The notes beneath the pieces are model-generated. The model did no database searches. It saw only the letters and a program-made list of their open reading frames with translations, and was not told the origin of the DNA. A DNA stretch of 64,000 bases, taken from the NCBI GenBank assembly GCA_963556145.1, contig OY744465.1, positions 248,001-312,000 of the forward strand, in the 5' to 3' direction. Shown piece after piece: positions 45,780-57,452 of this stretch. The stretch's first letter is position 1. Each line of letters begins with the position of its first letter. Both the position numbers and the translations under genes were made by a program. The DNA comes from Hygrocybe punicea. Taxonomy: Eukaryota > Basidiomycota > Agaricomycetes > Agaricales > Hygrophoraceae.

Positions 45780-47640
45780 CTTCCTCCCCCGTATGGATCC
45801 GGAGATGCGTACTTCCAGGGCCCCATTGGCCACTTCTTCACTGACGTCAAGAATCGCGTCCATGCTGTCCTCCGGCGGTGTCTAGCCACAGCCCACACTC
45901 CGCACGCCCTACAGCCCCCAACTTCACCCACGGAAGTGCGGCCGCGCACCCGACCGCCTTGTCACACTTCGAATGAAAATATTCAAGGAGCTGTTGGCAG
46001 GACTATATGGCATTCGATTTGGGTCTCGTCAGAGGTGATACGGAGATGGCCGGTACTGTCTGGCGGAATCTCTTGGGAGGGTATCACGACGGAATCAGAC
46101 TCAAATCCAGCTCCCAATACGCCTTTCCGCCGATCGATCAGTCTCGTTGGCGGGCTCGTACCCCGCTAAGATCAACAAACAAGGACTCAATGTCGAGGAG
46201 GTGCGAGACGACAATTCGGGAGTACATGACTTTCCTCCAGGTGAAGCGGACAAGTACGTCGCGTACCCAGAGGTCGTGAACGTCGTGGCGCACAACCGCA
46301 AGGAGCTCAAGCAGCTCGAGCGTGTGTCCGATGAGGAGATCATCGGTGGCGATATCCTCCGGTTTATCACATTGCCAGATCTAAATATTGCCGTAATACA
46401 GAACTCCAAAATTCTTATGCAATAAGCCGCCGTCTCCGCTTCGTCGTGGTGCTCCAGTGCGCTTATTTGACAAAGGAATGGGAGCCGCATCCAGATTTCG
46501 CGGTCTAAATGACGTCGATCAACTCAGAGCAAATATCTTGTTCAGCTTTCGCGATATTAACATGTTTGGGCAGCTAGGCGTCGATCAGGCTAATCAGCAG
46601 GGCTTTCTTATTCACAACTTCTAAAAGTTTGCATATCATTGATAACCCAGCTGATTGCACAAGGAATACTATCTGCGGATTTGAATCCAACCCGAGGCAA
46701 TATGACAGTGAGTTTCCCCCCACTAATGGGCGTTCAAAAGGATTAGGAAAGGTATGTCTCACTCCCCTGGCCTCTGCACGATCTGACAATGTCGTCAAGG
46801 CAGAGCAACACTGGCTGTTCAATCCCTGACAACCTCCAAGAACCCCACTGGCGATTGGATCAAGGACCCCAATTTTTTCTACGATGGTCGATCGATCGTT
46901 ACCCGTCTCTCGCTTCACCCCATCTCATCTCATTTCTAGCAAGTAGCCAGCTGATAGCGACAAAGCGAAGTACTTCCTTTCTTTCAATGTTAGCGACTGC
47001 CTGTCTGTAGAGATATATGGAATAGGAAGCACTTTCTGCAGTCGCCACGTCTCCTGGAGCGAGACTCAACCGTACGTCCGAGCTCTCTCTTCCAGTGCGT
47101 ATATCATCCCAGGGCTGTCACATCACTGCCTCCAATTCGTCGCAAATCGTTCAATGAGACTTCCGTGTGGAAAGGCTTTGATAGATCTGCGTCCTACCTT
47201 ACCGAGTTGGACGTCATTGCCAACGGAGGTCAGTGGTCCGTGAGCTGAGTTATCGTCTCCGATCTAATGTATGTTCGTCCTCTAGTTCTTGAATTTGATG
47301 GTGTTGGTGCCGGTTTTGTCGTAGAACATCGACGTGGAAGAATATATGATTACTCAAACAAGAATAGAACAATTGGTAAACGATTACTACAGGCAACAAT
47401 GCCTATTTTCTTCTTTCTCTTTGCCTGGTGTCGCTGTTGCAATCAACAAAGACAACGGCGGGCTGCCATTGTACGACCCAATTTCCACTCTCCCTTGTCC
47501 ATGGTAGATCATCCCTGTCTTTCAGGTGGCACCGATACTCAACAATAATTACACCTCGGCGTTGTACAGCTATTTGGAAACTCTTGTCCCCTGGTTCAAA
47601 ACGCGCGAAAACACCCAAAAAAAAATTCAAAAAATTCAAA
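45780..47640 (+). pseudogene. Decayed unknown gene with several coding-like exons
   Basis: Plus-strand pieces in different frames: PEMRTSRAPLATSSLTS region; YGDGRYCLAESLGRVSR near 46030; INKQGLNVEEVRDDNSGVHD and GGDILRFITLPDLNIAVIQN (46170-46425); RLFDKGMGAASRFRGLNDVD and DINMFGQLGVDQANQQGFLI (46455-46620); PADCTRNTICGFESNPRQYD (46640-46710); KAEQHWLFNPDNLQEPHWRL (46795-46860); FNETSVWKGFDRSASYLTEL (about 47150); EFDGVGAGFVVEHRRGRIYD (47290). They read like one protein with introns and mutations. I do not recognise the family. Confidence 0.4.
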
Positions 47641-47819
47641 AATCATTCTCTCTCGATACCAGTTGTTCGCCATGGACTACCATATCAGCTCGGAAATGAA
47701 ACAAAGAGCGTTGCAGCTGCTGCCGAGAGGCTGGGAAGGCTGGGAATTGGACAGTATCATTGAATGCCTTGTCATCTCAGCAAACAGAGGATGGCCAGGA
47801 AGTAGCTCGATGTGATCAG

Positions 47820-48600
47820 GTAGCCAGCTTGAGAAGTTTTTGAGATGATCCATAGGCGATGGTGACGAAGGGACGAGGACGAAGTACGCCCGGAGATCTG
47901 ACGAGGAAAGGTCTACACCGAGACTGCAAGAGGGGGTAAGTTAGGGGGACTTCTGTGATAACCTACAATCGAGCAGTAGGAAGGCGGTAGTTGATGACGG
48001 CGAAAATGTCGTTATCAGATGAACGGAGTCCTCGAAATGCGAAATCAGAGTAGATGGGCGTCTCGAGTATAACTTCCAAACTGTTCCACAAAAATTCAGA
48101 TCCAGGCATATTCTCATCATCAAAATTCCTCTCCTCGCTAAAACTACGCCCAGACAAGACCTATGATCGAGAAACTGATTAATGGTGTATGGAAGCCATG
48201 TTACGAACCTACCCGAGCCTCCCAGGGATTGTTGGCTCTTCTTCCTCCTTAGTAGCTCGTACCCACACAGTGACAGCGATATCAAAGTCTGCTGCGCATC
48301 TATGAGCGGCCGAACCACGCAGCCTGGCTGACAACTAAGCAGCGCCAGATTCAGGTAAAGCGCTCTGTGTGGATGGAACATGAAGAGGCAGAAGAGTCTT
48401 ATGAAGGCGACGACCAGAGCAAGGACCAGAGTACCCAAGAGAAAGCAACTGATCCAGAATAGACATTTACAGCCTGACCAAAGGTTGACCTTGCGCTGAA
48501 CCTCAGGCAGGCCAGGTTACATAAGACTGAGATGAGTATGGGCCTTCTCTGACATGATTCGTCTAGACCCAGGGGACAGAAAGTTTGCACGCTAGCGTTC
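47820..48600 (-). pseudogene. Copy 2 of the duplicated unknown gene
   Basis: Inverted homologue of 11030-11880. Pieces: FDIAVTVWVRATKEEEEPTI, an intron, then GRSFSEERNFDDENMPGSEF and LWNSLEVILETPIYSDFAFR to IFAVINYRLPTARL, an intron, then SLGVDLSSSDLRAYFVLVPS and SPMDHLKNFSSWLPDHIEL. This copy keeps CGA where copy 1 has two TGA stops. The N-terminal part is missing or out of frame, so it is partial. Function unknown. Confidence 0.5.
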
Positions 48601-48913
48601 CATAGCCCCAGTGAGTCGCACAGCCCAAGTCAAGCGACACAGCTCGGCTTGGGCATGACTCCGCATGAGATTAAAATTTCCCCATGTGCAAGGTAATTCC
48701 CAGTAACTTTCCAATCAACTGTGGAATCGGCCACTCTGACCCCAACTATTGGCGGACAGATATAAGGGCTTCTTCAATCCTGATGCCCACCAAATGCCAT
48801 GGATACAAGATCTTCTTGATGCGCCCGACTTCGTCGACTCTCGGGCTACTTTAGCCAACAGTCTCTACTCTTAACGTCTTTCGATTGCCACCTAGAGAAA
48901 CGTCTTTTGGACC

Positions 48914-50601
48914 ATGGAAAGCAGCACCGACTTCGTGACGCACGTTGAGCGCCTCCAAAATGTGCATGTAAGTACGGTCAATCGGCGCTTGCACTTTATT
49001 TGTCCTCATCTGTGGCAGTATGTCGCGGGTGAGCACCCTGCATGCGTGCACCGGTAGTTCTAACAGAATAGCGTTCGTCAAGTTGCTAGTATGGCCTTAA
49101 TAGTAGGAGCTTTATTATCCAATGTCCTATACTTCTATCTGCTGATGCAATTTGTCAGATTTTTGATTACTGTCTTACACTGAGTGACGAGGTTCGGAAA
49201 TGCGATTCCAGAACTCATCCTCATCTAAAACCGTCTCCTGAATAATACATCGATAAAGGTCTCTTTGTTCTGGAAAACAAAGCTTAACCTCGGGGACATC
49301 CTGTATTTTTTATCTCGGTACCCTACATTCGTCGACGTAGCTCTGACGGTGTACGGTGAGTAGATGTGCGAAACGTTGATAATATACCTAATACCTACCC
49401 CAGGAGTCGCCCCTTACATACCAATCAGTGTGAGTATTGGTCCATGCCATTTGGGTTAATTGCAATAATTCCGGTGCTCGATCTGGTTCAGCACTGTCTA
49501 CCTGCTGTTCAAGTCACAACTTGTTCGTATATATTCATGTTGTACGACCGCCAGTACCGCCGACTAATATATTATTGCAGGGTTTATCACTGTTGGCATT
49601 GGTGTTGCGGAGCGTCAGCAAGTCTCTGCTTCCTCGGCTTCTCAGATCTCAAAGTTCATTTCAGTGATCTTGGTATTACGTACCTTCACGTTGTGGGCCA
49701 ACAGTCGGAAGGTCCTGTATGTATTGTTGTCTCTATTTACGGTAAGCATTTCGGCCACCCTCATGATCAACCAATTCGTTCAATAACCTCTGGCAGACTC
49801 TCTTTGTTGCATCTCTAGCTATTACAGGGATTTATCTAAGCTCAATCACAGGTGAGCATTTTGTAAGACATTTAGTTGAAGAATGCCTGAATTGGTGATC
49901 AAATTCTGGAAGTGATTCCCCCTCCATATCCGTCATTCAATGGTTGCAACTGGAGCGGCGGCAGTCCAATCATATTCTTCGATTTCGTGATGTTGATTCT
50001 GTTCGAGACTGGTGTGATCTACTGCCTTTCTGCACCGCGAGTCATCTTACGAGAATTGCATCCCCAAAGTTATCATGGGTATGACAGCATTCCGAGTGTA
50101 CAAGAAATTCAAAGGCACCACGAATCGATTAATTAGTGTCATCTACAGAGACGGAATACTGTATTTCCTCTGTTTATTCTGTGAGTCAATCTATACGGAT
50201 CAAATAAATTTCTCCCTAATACCCTGTAGCCATATCTCTTCTGAACATCTTTATTGTGAGCTTGGGTCCGGTTAGTTGTTGTTGTCTGCTGGCAAATTTC
50301 TGCAAACTAACATTGGGTCATTCAGACCGAATATCAAAATATCATGGCCACGTATGTCTCTAAACTACTGAAGAACATTCCCATTCTCACCATTTCTTGG
50401 AGTCTTCAACGAGTTATGCATAGCCTGCTCTCGTGCCGCATTCTCATCCACGCTAGGCGAACCAATCAAAAGTACCTTGCCACATCGCTAACCGCGAAGC
50501 AACTTCAGCCACGTGAATTACCGTCTGAGCCAGCTGTCTTCACATCGGTAATGCACAGTGTTGTCCTGAGTGACCCGAGGGGCTGCCACCACAATGTCTG
50601 A
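48914..50601 (+). CDS. DUF6533-type multi-pass membrane protein
   Basis: Start ATG 48914 (MESSTDFVTHVERLQ). Exons about 48914-48967, 49067-49102 (NSVRQVASMALI), 49159-49191 (IFDYCLTLSDE), 49259-49355 (VSLFWKTKLNLGDILYFLSR and YPTFVDVALTVY). Further exons give FITVGIGVAERQQV and ILVLRTFTLWANSRKVLYVL, GCNWSGGSPIIFFDFVMLIL, FRVYKKFKGTTNRLISVIYR and DGILYFLCLF, and SISLLNIFIVSLGPTEY. The last exon, LQRVMHSLLSCRILIHARR, runs to the stop at 50601. The DYCLTLSDEVxLFW..RYPTF signature followed by LRTFTLW and YRDGILYF is that of DUF6533 proteins, seven-helix-like fungal membrane proteins of unknown role. Introns mostly 45-65 bases. Appears intact. Confidence 0.75.
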
Positions 50602-50609
50602 GATGGTGA

Positions 50610-51870
50610 GCAGTTCTTGTTAGATCATGCTCTATCTGCATACTTAGCACTCACTTATCAACAGTCCGCCTGGTGCTAGAGGCCACTGGTGGCCCGATCT
50701 TGCTTTGGTTAATATTATTTTCCTCCTTTCACAAACAAATGTGTAATAGCATATATTCGCATACTGGGAAAGCAGCGGGTATCACAATAACGGAGAATGA
50801 GACCCTTAGACGTGAGGAAACATCCAAAATCCTTGAGCTAAAGTAAATATAGAAGAGAAACTTACCGAGTATTCTAATGCTTTAAATACGAGGACCAACA
50901 GTTGAAGCGTGGCGGCGTCCTATTATATTATAGGGGACTTCAAGTTCGCCGAGTTAGGTACATGCGTCACCATGCATCCCGTCTTCTTCCTCCAGCAAAC
51001 CAAGGTCCCATTTTCTTTTCACCCACCGTCCTCTCCCTAGCTCACTGGTCCCCACCCCTTGCCTCGTCTTTTGCCCGGACAAGTTTGCCTTTAGTTTCCG
51101 ACTCAGCAAGATTTCCTATCCTCCCTCGCTGCTCAGCTCGGATCTTCACACAGGCCGGGATCATTCTTCTCGGGGCCGGAAAGTCACTTGGACTTTCACT
51201 CACACACTCCTCTCACATAATTCTTCATTTCCTTGTACACCTAGTTACAGTACCTCCTCCCTAAACTATCGAAGTTCCTTAATCAAAGATGGCTATATCA
51301 GCCAACATTCTAACAGCACTGCCCGGCTCTCCCCGTGCCCATCGTGAGGTTCATCTGCGATCAACCAAAGATCATATTGCCGCCGCTTTCCCCTCTTGGA
51401 TATCTCTGATGCAGAACACTTACTACATGCATTTGTTTGTGTCTCGGCGGTGATCTGATGATTGCAACCTCTCGTTCGCGGGAACTCAAACACTGCATCG
51501 TCACCATGAAGTTCCTGATCCCCATGCCCAGACAATGCCCGAATTATTGCAGAAGTGCAGTGCAGTGCAGTGCGTGCGATATGGTTCATCTGCGGGACGA
51601 GGCGACGGATGGCGAGGCGAAGGAGATGTACCTCGCTTGGGCTAAGCAGAACAATAAACAATATGGCTAGTCGACTTGGATTTCGGGTGTCGAGGACACT
51701 GGTTTGTTCACAAGATATCTCCTGAGGTCGTCATAAGAAAGACCACGACAGATACCAATATGGTGCCGAATCATAGGATTGTTCAGAAGCTGTGCCATGA
51801 AATAATTCCAATTACAGATAACGAAACACGTACATATTAGTATACATCGAGGTTGAAACTGAGTCCCAAC
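50610..51870. other. Intergenic region between two DUF6533-type genes
   Basis: No supported gene. A C/T-rich stretch around 50980-51260 could be promoter or untranslated sequence. Short frames at 51293-51670 lack a conserved pattern. Confidence 0.4.
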
Positions 51871-51871
51871 A

Positions 51872-53354
51872 TCAGACAATTTGCTTGTCTACCTTGACTG
51901 ATATCTCAATGCTTTCAGAATTAGGCGACGCAGTTTTATCCTCTGATGGTTCTCTTTGGTGGTGGTCATTTGTCAGGTTGTACGTTCGGTGTCCAGTGCG
52001 GATGTTTGGTGCCCGTCTGCTAGAGTCCGAGTTGACAGCCAGGGAACTCGCCATTGTCAGTGATTTCCGAAGGTTAAGAACGAGGCGGCAAGATAAAAGG
52101 ATCGTGAGCATAAGCGTAGGGCTACGGGTCATATAAAAAATTGTTTAATAATGCTGTTAATTCCGAGTCCGAAGAGGAGGAGCAAGTTTACGACTTACCT
52201 GAGGTTAACCAACCATATTAATGGGTTTGGGGCAATCGAAAAGATGAGCACATTCATCAAGTTCATGGTGCAGATGGCAAAGAAGTAGAAAAGGCCGTCC
52301 CTCCAGACCAGGGCAATGATGGGCGTGTGAACCTCTGTTCTCCAAAAACCATACGTCTTCCTAGCTATTAACCTAGATAGGCAGGGTTGAGTTCGGAGAT
52401 GAATTGGGAAGGAGAAGGGCCGGGGGGTGGGGTTCACGCACAAGAAAGCGGCCGTGTCGTAGAGAAGGGGTAACGTCTATCGAATTTCACATAAACCTTT
52501 TAAACAAAAAAACGTGAACTTGATGAACGCTCACCCAAAATGAAATTGTCCAGCCAAGAGTACCAGGTACCGCGGCGCATAGCGGAATGGCCCCAGTGGC
52601 ATCGGCGACTGGTGCAGTTGTCAAACTGATCGTGATTCCACCGAGACACACTTCAACAAGCATTATGGAGATGAGAAAAATCGCCACCAGCCGGCTCTTC
52701 GCATAAATCTAGGGCGCGGCTTAGTTTCAAATGCAAAGATAAAATGTGAAAAAGTACAGCGTATACGCGAACTCCGAGAATCATTTGGGAAAGGACGATT
52801 GAGATCAGACCTCCTATTGGATCCCAACGAAACATGTCTGTTGATAGGAGGGTTAGAGCAATAATGTCAGCGACGTGCAGGCTCACGTTTGCATTCCTCT
52901 GCGGTCCAAGCACCAGACAACAAAGACACGACCATAGGAAATCTTAGAATTCACGACCATTAGCGAGTTGAGTTTTGAAAGCTCTTCGGAGGAAATTTAC
53001 TGAAGAAATCCAAAATATCGATTGGCTGAGTCGTGATGATCAAGCGTTAGCAACAACGACAAAGGGAGCAGCCAAGAAGTGGCTACTTACCAAGGTATAG
53101 GACGCTAATGGGCTACGTAGTATAAGTAAGCCAAGAATTTCAGTCCGAATCAATTAGTATATCACATACTGTGAGCTTTTTCTTCCAGATGTAATGGTAC
53201 TCTTCTGGCAGGCATAGTATCCAGTCCCAACCATATATACACAACCTAGTGCAGTCGAAGGGATGTTAGCTATTTTAACTGGCAAAACGCAAAGATCGAC
53301 GGACGCTCCAACAGCCCACACCACGACTGCCTGCTGCACCGAGGAGGGAGACAT
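51872..53354 (-). CDS. Second DUF6533-type multi-pass membrane protein
   Basis: Starts at ATG 53354 (MSPSSVQQAVVVWAVGASVD). Recognisable joined exons: GAWTAEECK|HMFRWDPIGGLISIVLSQ with MILGVRVYA|IYAKSRLVAIFLISIMLVE, CLGGITISL..PGTLGWTISFW, then DTAAFLCV and YGFWRTEVHTPIIALVWRDG and LFYFFAICTMNLMNVLIFSI. The tail is SLTMASSLAVNSDSSRRAPN with an acidic/polar end; stop at 51872. VRVYA..Y, W..TISFW, DTAAFL and VWRDGLFYF are the landmarks of the family. The N-terminal region with the DYxLTL motif was not located. Opposed to the DUF6533-type gene at 48.9 kb. Confidence 0.6.
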
Positions 53355-53589
53355 GGAAGTGCAGCGGTGGGAGGTTGGGGGAAAAAAGATTCTGCGGAAT
53401 CATGACATTGACATGCTCGCGCCGACTTGGGCAGAACTACCGATCAGAATCCCTAGATAGTGGCATTAAGCTTCAAATATGCAAATTTACTGATGTAGAC
53501 ACTTTTCCAACTGTTGGCCGGCTGCCAATTTTTATCAACGTAGATGTATGGCGCAGAGCCTTTGAAGTACGGGATGTCACAATTTGATG

Positions 53590-54130
53590 AGGGGGCACTG
53601 GCAATATTTACTCACTTACATGTGCTGACAGTCCGACCGTCTCGCCACCTCCGAGTCCCTGCCCTTATTCCAACCCCTCTCCATTAATATTTCTCGAAAC
53701 TGGGTCACAACGTCAAGTTTGTTGCGCCCAAAGACGGATTCGTTCCTAGCAACACTGGCAATGAGCGGAGGATCTGTCGGGAACAAATGATTTTGATGGT
53801 GACTATCAATCGAATGTCAACACGTCGGTGGACGACACAGCGATCGTAGTTATTCGGTGGGAGTTGTGAAATGAGATGATGCCAGTGGCCACTTTTTTCG
53901 TGGGTCAGCTGGAGGAGTGAAGGAACTCGTGGTGTGTTTAAGCAACGATTGAACGGATTTTCTGAGACGCTGCGACCCCACCGGTACCACGGATTAATTC
54001 ATAGGTCACACAAGTTCAAAAGATAACAACCACTTTATAAGAAATTTGTCAAAGCACAAAACAAGCAGAACGGGGAAGAAGAATGTGGACGAGTACAAGT
54101 CAAAAGAAAGGGGAAAGCATATGGTTGAGC
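53590..54130. other. Intergenic stretch, no gene seen
   Basis: No coding pattern or repeat recognised. Confidence 0.4.
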
Positions 54131-54240
54131 TATGAAGCCTTCGTTCTTTGTTCAATCAATCAGCCCTGCAAAGCGCTGGTTAGAGGCCGAGAAAAACAAA
54201 TTCGAGGGAATCGCCCTACGGAGTGCAGCTGGACGATCGT

Positions 54241-54381
54241 TTAACAACAGCACCGGCACGGATTGCAACCACAATTCCAACACCGATTCATGCAACACTG
54301 ACAAGGGTTACATCCGCAACGGCAGCAAACTTGAATCCTGTAACACTGGCAGGGTCGGCATCCACATCTGTAGCAGGCCAT
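54241..54381 (-). CDS. Metallothionein-like cysteine-rich micro-protein, 46 residues
   Basis: ATG at 54381, stop TAA at 54241-54243. 19 of 46 residues are cysteine, arranged in three repeats of CxxCGCxPCxC (starting at residues 3, 19 and 34) plus terminal CCC. There are six CxC pairs and no aromatic-rich core, no acidic residues. The three repeats differ mainly at third codon positions (TGT/TGC, GGA/GGT, CCC/CCT/CCG) while the protein motif is kept, which supports real coding. CxC-dense small proteins of this kind bind Cu, Zn or Cd ions in fungi; metal binding is inferred, not shown. An upstream minus-strand frame (MAYRIPQPHPVSSASPNSTS, about 54530) could be joined through an intron ending CACCTTAG near 54402 to give a longer N-terminus. 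No family member was recognised by sequence. Confidence 0.6.
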   Translation of the reverse strand: MACYRCGCRPCQCYRIQVCCRCGCNPCQCCMNRCWNCGCNPCRCCC

Positions 54382-54539
54382 GTTTATGTATATAGTTTCT
54401 AAGGTGAGATTATCAGTAACAAAAAAGTTGACCCAACAAGTTGACGTTGACTTGCCTCGTTAACGTTTGTTGGCTTGGGGCTTGTTGAATTGGGGCTTGC
54501 TGAAGAGACGGGATGAGGTTGTGGGATCCTGTAAGCCAT

Positions 54540-55110
54540 CGCCCTCCCTTCATTTATACCAGCAAGGGTGCACAATGTGACTTCACGTAACATCGGCGCA
54601 CAGAATATGGCGCTTCCTTCTCGACACTGCATTTTGGGGTGCTTGGGGCACGGGATCATTATGTAGACGCTCAAGTCTGCAGGTGAAAGCATGGCTGCGC
54701 CTATCAGGGTGCAAGTCCCTGGCAGAAAACGCTCATATGATCAATGTGACGCCTGAGAACCCTTGATTTACCAGCAAGGGTGCACTGCACAATGTGACTT
54801 CACGGGGTAAGCGCTTGCGTATCGACGATGCTAGGCTGCACTCACGGAAATCATTATTTATAGCCGCCGAAGTCTGCACTGGAAAGTGAAAGAATTTGCT
54901 GCGCCTTCCGGAGTTGATCAAGGCCCGGAGGGTGAAAGTCCCTCAGCTGGCAAACGCTCATATGAGAACCCTAGATGTATACCAGCAAGGGTGCACAATG
55001 TGACTTCAGCGCTTTCATGTCGGCGATGCACTTTGGGGTGCTGGAGGAATGAGTTAACGCTTCTGCGAATTGCTGCGCCTCAGGCTTCGGGGGTTGATCA
55101 AGGCCGTCCT
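54540..55110. repeat. Three diverged tandem copies of a 212-bp unit
   Basis: ACCAGCAAGGGTGCAC recurs at 54558, 54770 and 54981, each followed by AATGTGACTTCA and later GCTGCGCC, GATCAAGGC and AACGCTCATATGA-like words. Lies just upstream of the cysteine-rich micro-gene (which reads away from it), so it may be repeated promoter or a decayed tandem gene array. Confidence 0.75.
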
Positions 55111-55452
55111 GAAAGGCCTGGATCGTTCAGATTGCGCCTGAGAACTTGTAAGAAGGGGATATTGTTGGGTACGTTCAGGGCTCTCTTGCTAGGAATAGTT
55201 TTATTGCTGGGGCATTTGAGACCGTCTTGAGACTTGGACAATCTTGAAGATGATAATCGCCTTCCGGTGTCGATCAACCTCCGAGCGTAAACGGTCTCTT
55301 TCTCTCTCCAGAGTTGCTCCACTAGACGCTCACTGTCAGGCTACTAGTACCGTCTCTCTGCATTTGGCGCTCGTTCTGGTCCTGACTGTTGTTCACTTTG
55401 ACAAGAAAAAGTTCTTCATCGCTGGAAATGGGAGACTCCAGAGTTATAAATA

Positions 55453-57452
55453 ATGGACTACTCACTGGCAGATGGATTCACCAACCCCCAGGTTAACACT
55501 ACTTCTCAGATCAACATGGCTTCTCAATTTCTCCAGAATATTTCTGCTGGTGCTAAACAAGCACTCGATGGTATCACGGCAAAGTTCCAACTGCCAGACG
55601 ACCGTCTGGTGCAAATCACCCAGCGCCTCACCGAAGCTTTCAGCCTCGGGTTGCGAGAACCGTCACATCCAGTAGCCATGATGTCAGTGGGTTTTGCGGA
55701 TTGTTTTTAGTATTCATCGTGTGCTGACGCAGGATGTAGACCGACATATGTTACTCGGTTCCCAGATGGGACTGAGAAAGGGTAAGATCCATTTCACGAT
55801 GAGTGGCAACGTTGGAATGACATTTAGTCCTGAAGAACTTTTCTTGTCCTCGAGCTGAAGGGGCCTATGATGTAACTACCACCCTTTTTTCACTCTTTCG
55901 CGGATTATCGTAAACACAAGTTATTTTTTTGCAGAGGCATTTCCAGGATCAAGCTAAGCGGCAACAGGAAATATACTCGCGAGTTAAAGACAGAGGAGGT
56001 GCCTGCCGAGATCAAGCTTGCAGATGCTACTGAATTCTTTGGTTCGTGCGATGTGCTGTACACACTTCTCACCTTTCTCTGACGAGCACATTACAGAATA
56101 CGTTGCCAATTTCGTTAATTCGTTCTTGGAGGAACAACGGCTCCAAAACGAATCACTTGAACTTGGCGTCGACTTGGGCTTCCCTGTGGAGAAGACAGCC
56201 TTGAACGCTGGCAAGCTCCTGGCCTGGACCAAAGGCTACGACGTTAAAAACGCCGTCGGCAAGGACGTGTTGCAGCTCCTTCAAGACGCTTTCAACCGCA
56301 AACATTTGAAGGTCAAATGCATCGTGCAGTTAAACGATGTAAGTTTTTCCATCTTGGACTTCCAGACAACAATGTACAACGTATCATTGACATACCCGTC
56401 CATGATAGACTGTTGCAACTCTGTTATCAAAATATTATACGACCGGCCCTTGCGTGCTTGGTGCGCGTTTCCTGCTGTTGCTAAATGTCCGAAAACTGGC
56501 AAGCTAACTGAACCCACTCCCAGGTGTGATATTTGGGGTGGGAACAAATTGCGTCTATGTCGAGGACGTCGCGAAAATAACCAAGATGGCGAGAACTCAA
56601 TCTGCCGCATCGGGTGGCAAGATGGTCATCAACACAGAGTGGGGTGCATTCGGCGACAAGGTTAGCGCTTAGGCGTTCGTTTTTAATGCATGTTTGTTGA
56701 CCTTCGTGATTCGTTGAAGGTCTTGCCAACCACTCCCTATGATAGTGAAGTTGATCAGGACTGCAACCCGGGCGTCCACCATTTTGAGAAAATGGTAGCC
56801 GAGTTATACCTCGGCGAAATCGTTCGACACATCATTGCTCCTCTGATTGTTCACTCTCCGTCCCTGTTATTCAATGGCGTGGCCTCCTCCGCTTTCCACG
56901 GGCACTTTGAGTTTATTACGCAACACATGGCCATGATTGAGGGGGCTTCCTCACTTGAAGATATCAAACGTGTGCTTGTGGACACGCTCGGTTTTAAGCC
57001 GACGGACGTGTCTGATCAGGATGCCGCCTTCGTGCGATTGGTGTGTGAGCAAGTTGCGATTCGTGCGGCAAAACTCTACGCTTGTGCTGTCGCCGCTGTT
57101 CTAATCCATTCCGGTCATGCGACATTGAGAGGTGGCTCTTCTGGTGGAGCAAGCAAACTCGTAATAGCTGCAGAGGGCAAGTAAGTTGTTCCCCTTTTCC
57201 TCTTTCGTCGGATCGGTCTCATGATCATTCTTTTTTTTCTTCCAAGCATGATTCGATCTTATCCCCGATTCCAGACCCACCTACGGCAAGCTTTGAATGC
57301 TATTGTGGGCAAGGAAGTCGAAGAGAAGGTGGAGTTTGACATCGTAATCGGTGAAGGTTCTATTGGAGGTATGATTGCTCGAGCTTATCCGTGGTCTATG
57401 CATTAACTATTATTACTTTTCAGTTGCTGTCTGCGCAGCAAACTTCCAGTGA
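55453..57452 (+). CDS. Hexokinase-like protein lacking the phosphate-1 loop
   Basis: Ten exons keep frame: 55453-55682, 55740-55781, 55836-55871, 55935-56041, 56097-56338, 56409-56460, 56524-56660, 56720-57180, 57247-57368, 57424-57452 (485 residues, near normal for hexokinase). Landmarks: PTYVTRFPDGTEKG; YVANFVNSFLEEQ; DLGFPVEKTALNAGKLLAWT with KGYDVKNAVGKDV; NDTVATLL holding the expected catalytic Asp; GVIFGVGTNCVYVEDV; KMVINTEWGAFGDK; VLPTTPYDSEVDQD; GKEVEEKVEFDI; ending VAVCAANFQ. Where active enzymes have DLGGTN-RVCEV after TFLAL, this protein has TFLVLELKG: about ten residues including the ATP phosphate-binding loop are absent, and no other splice choice I can find supplies them. An in-frame pseudoenzyme, perhaps regulatory, is the best reading. 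Confidence 0.85.

Noticed and set aside
54132..54395. 83-residue plus-strand frame over the cysteine-rich micro-gene
   Set aside because: Its repetitive Asn/Ser content is the complement of the cysteine repeats; codon variation favours the minus strand.
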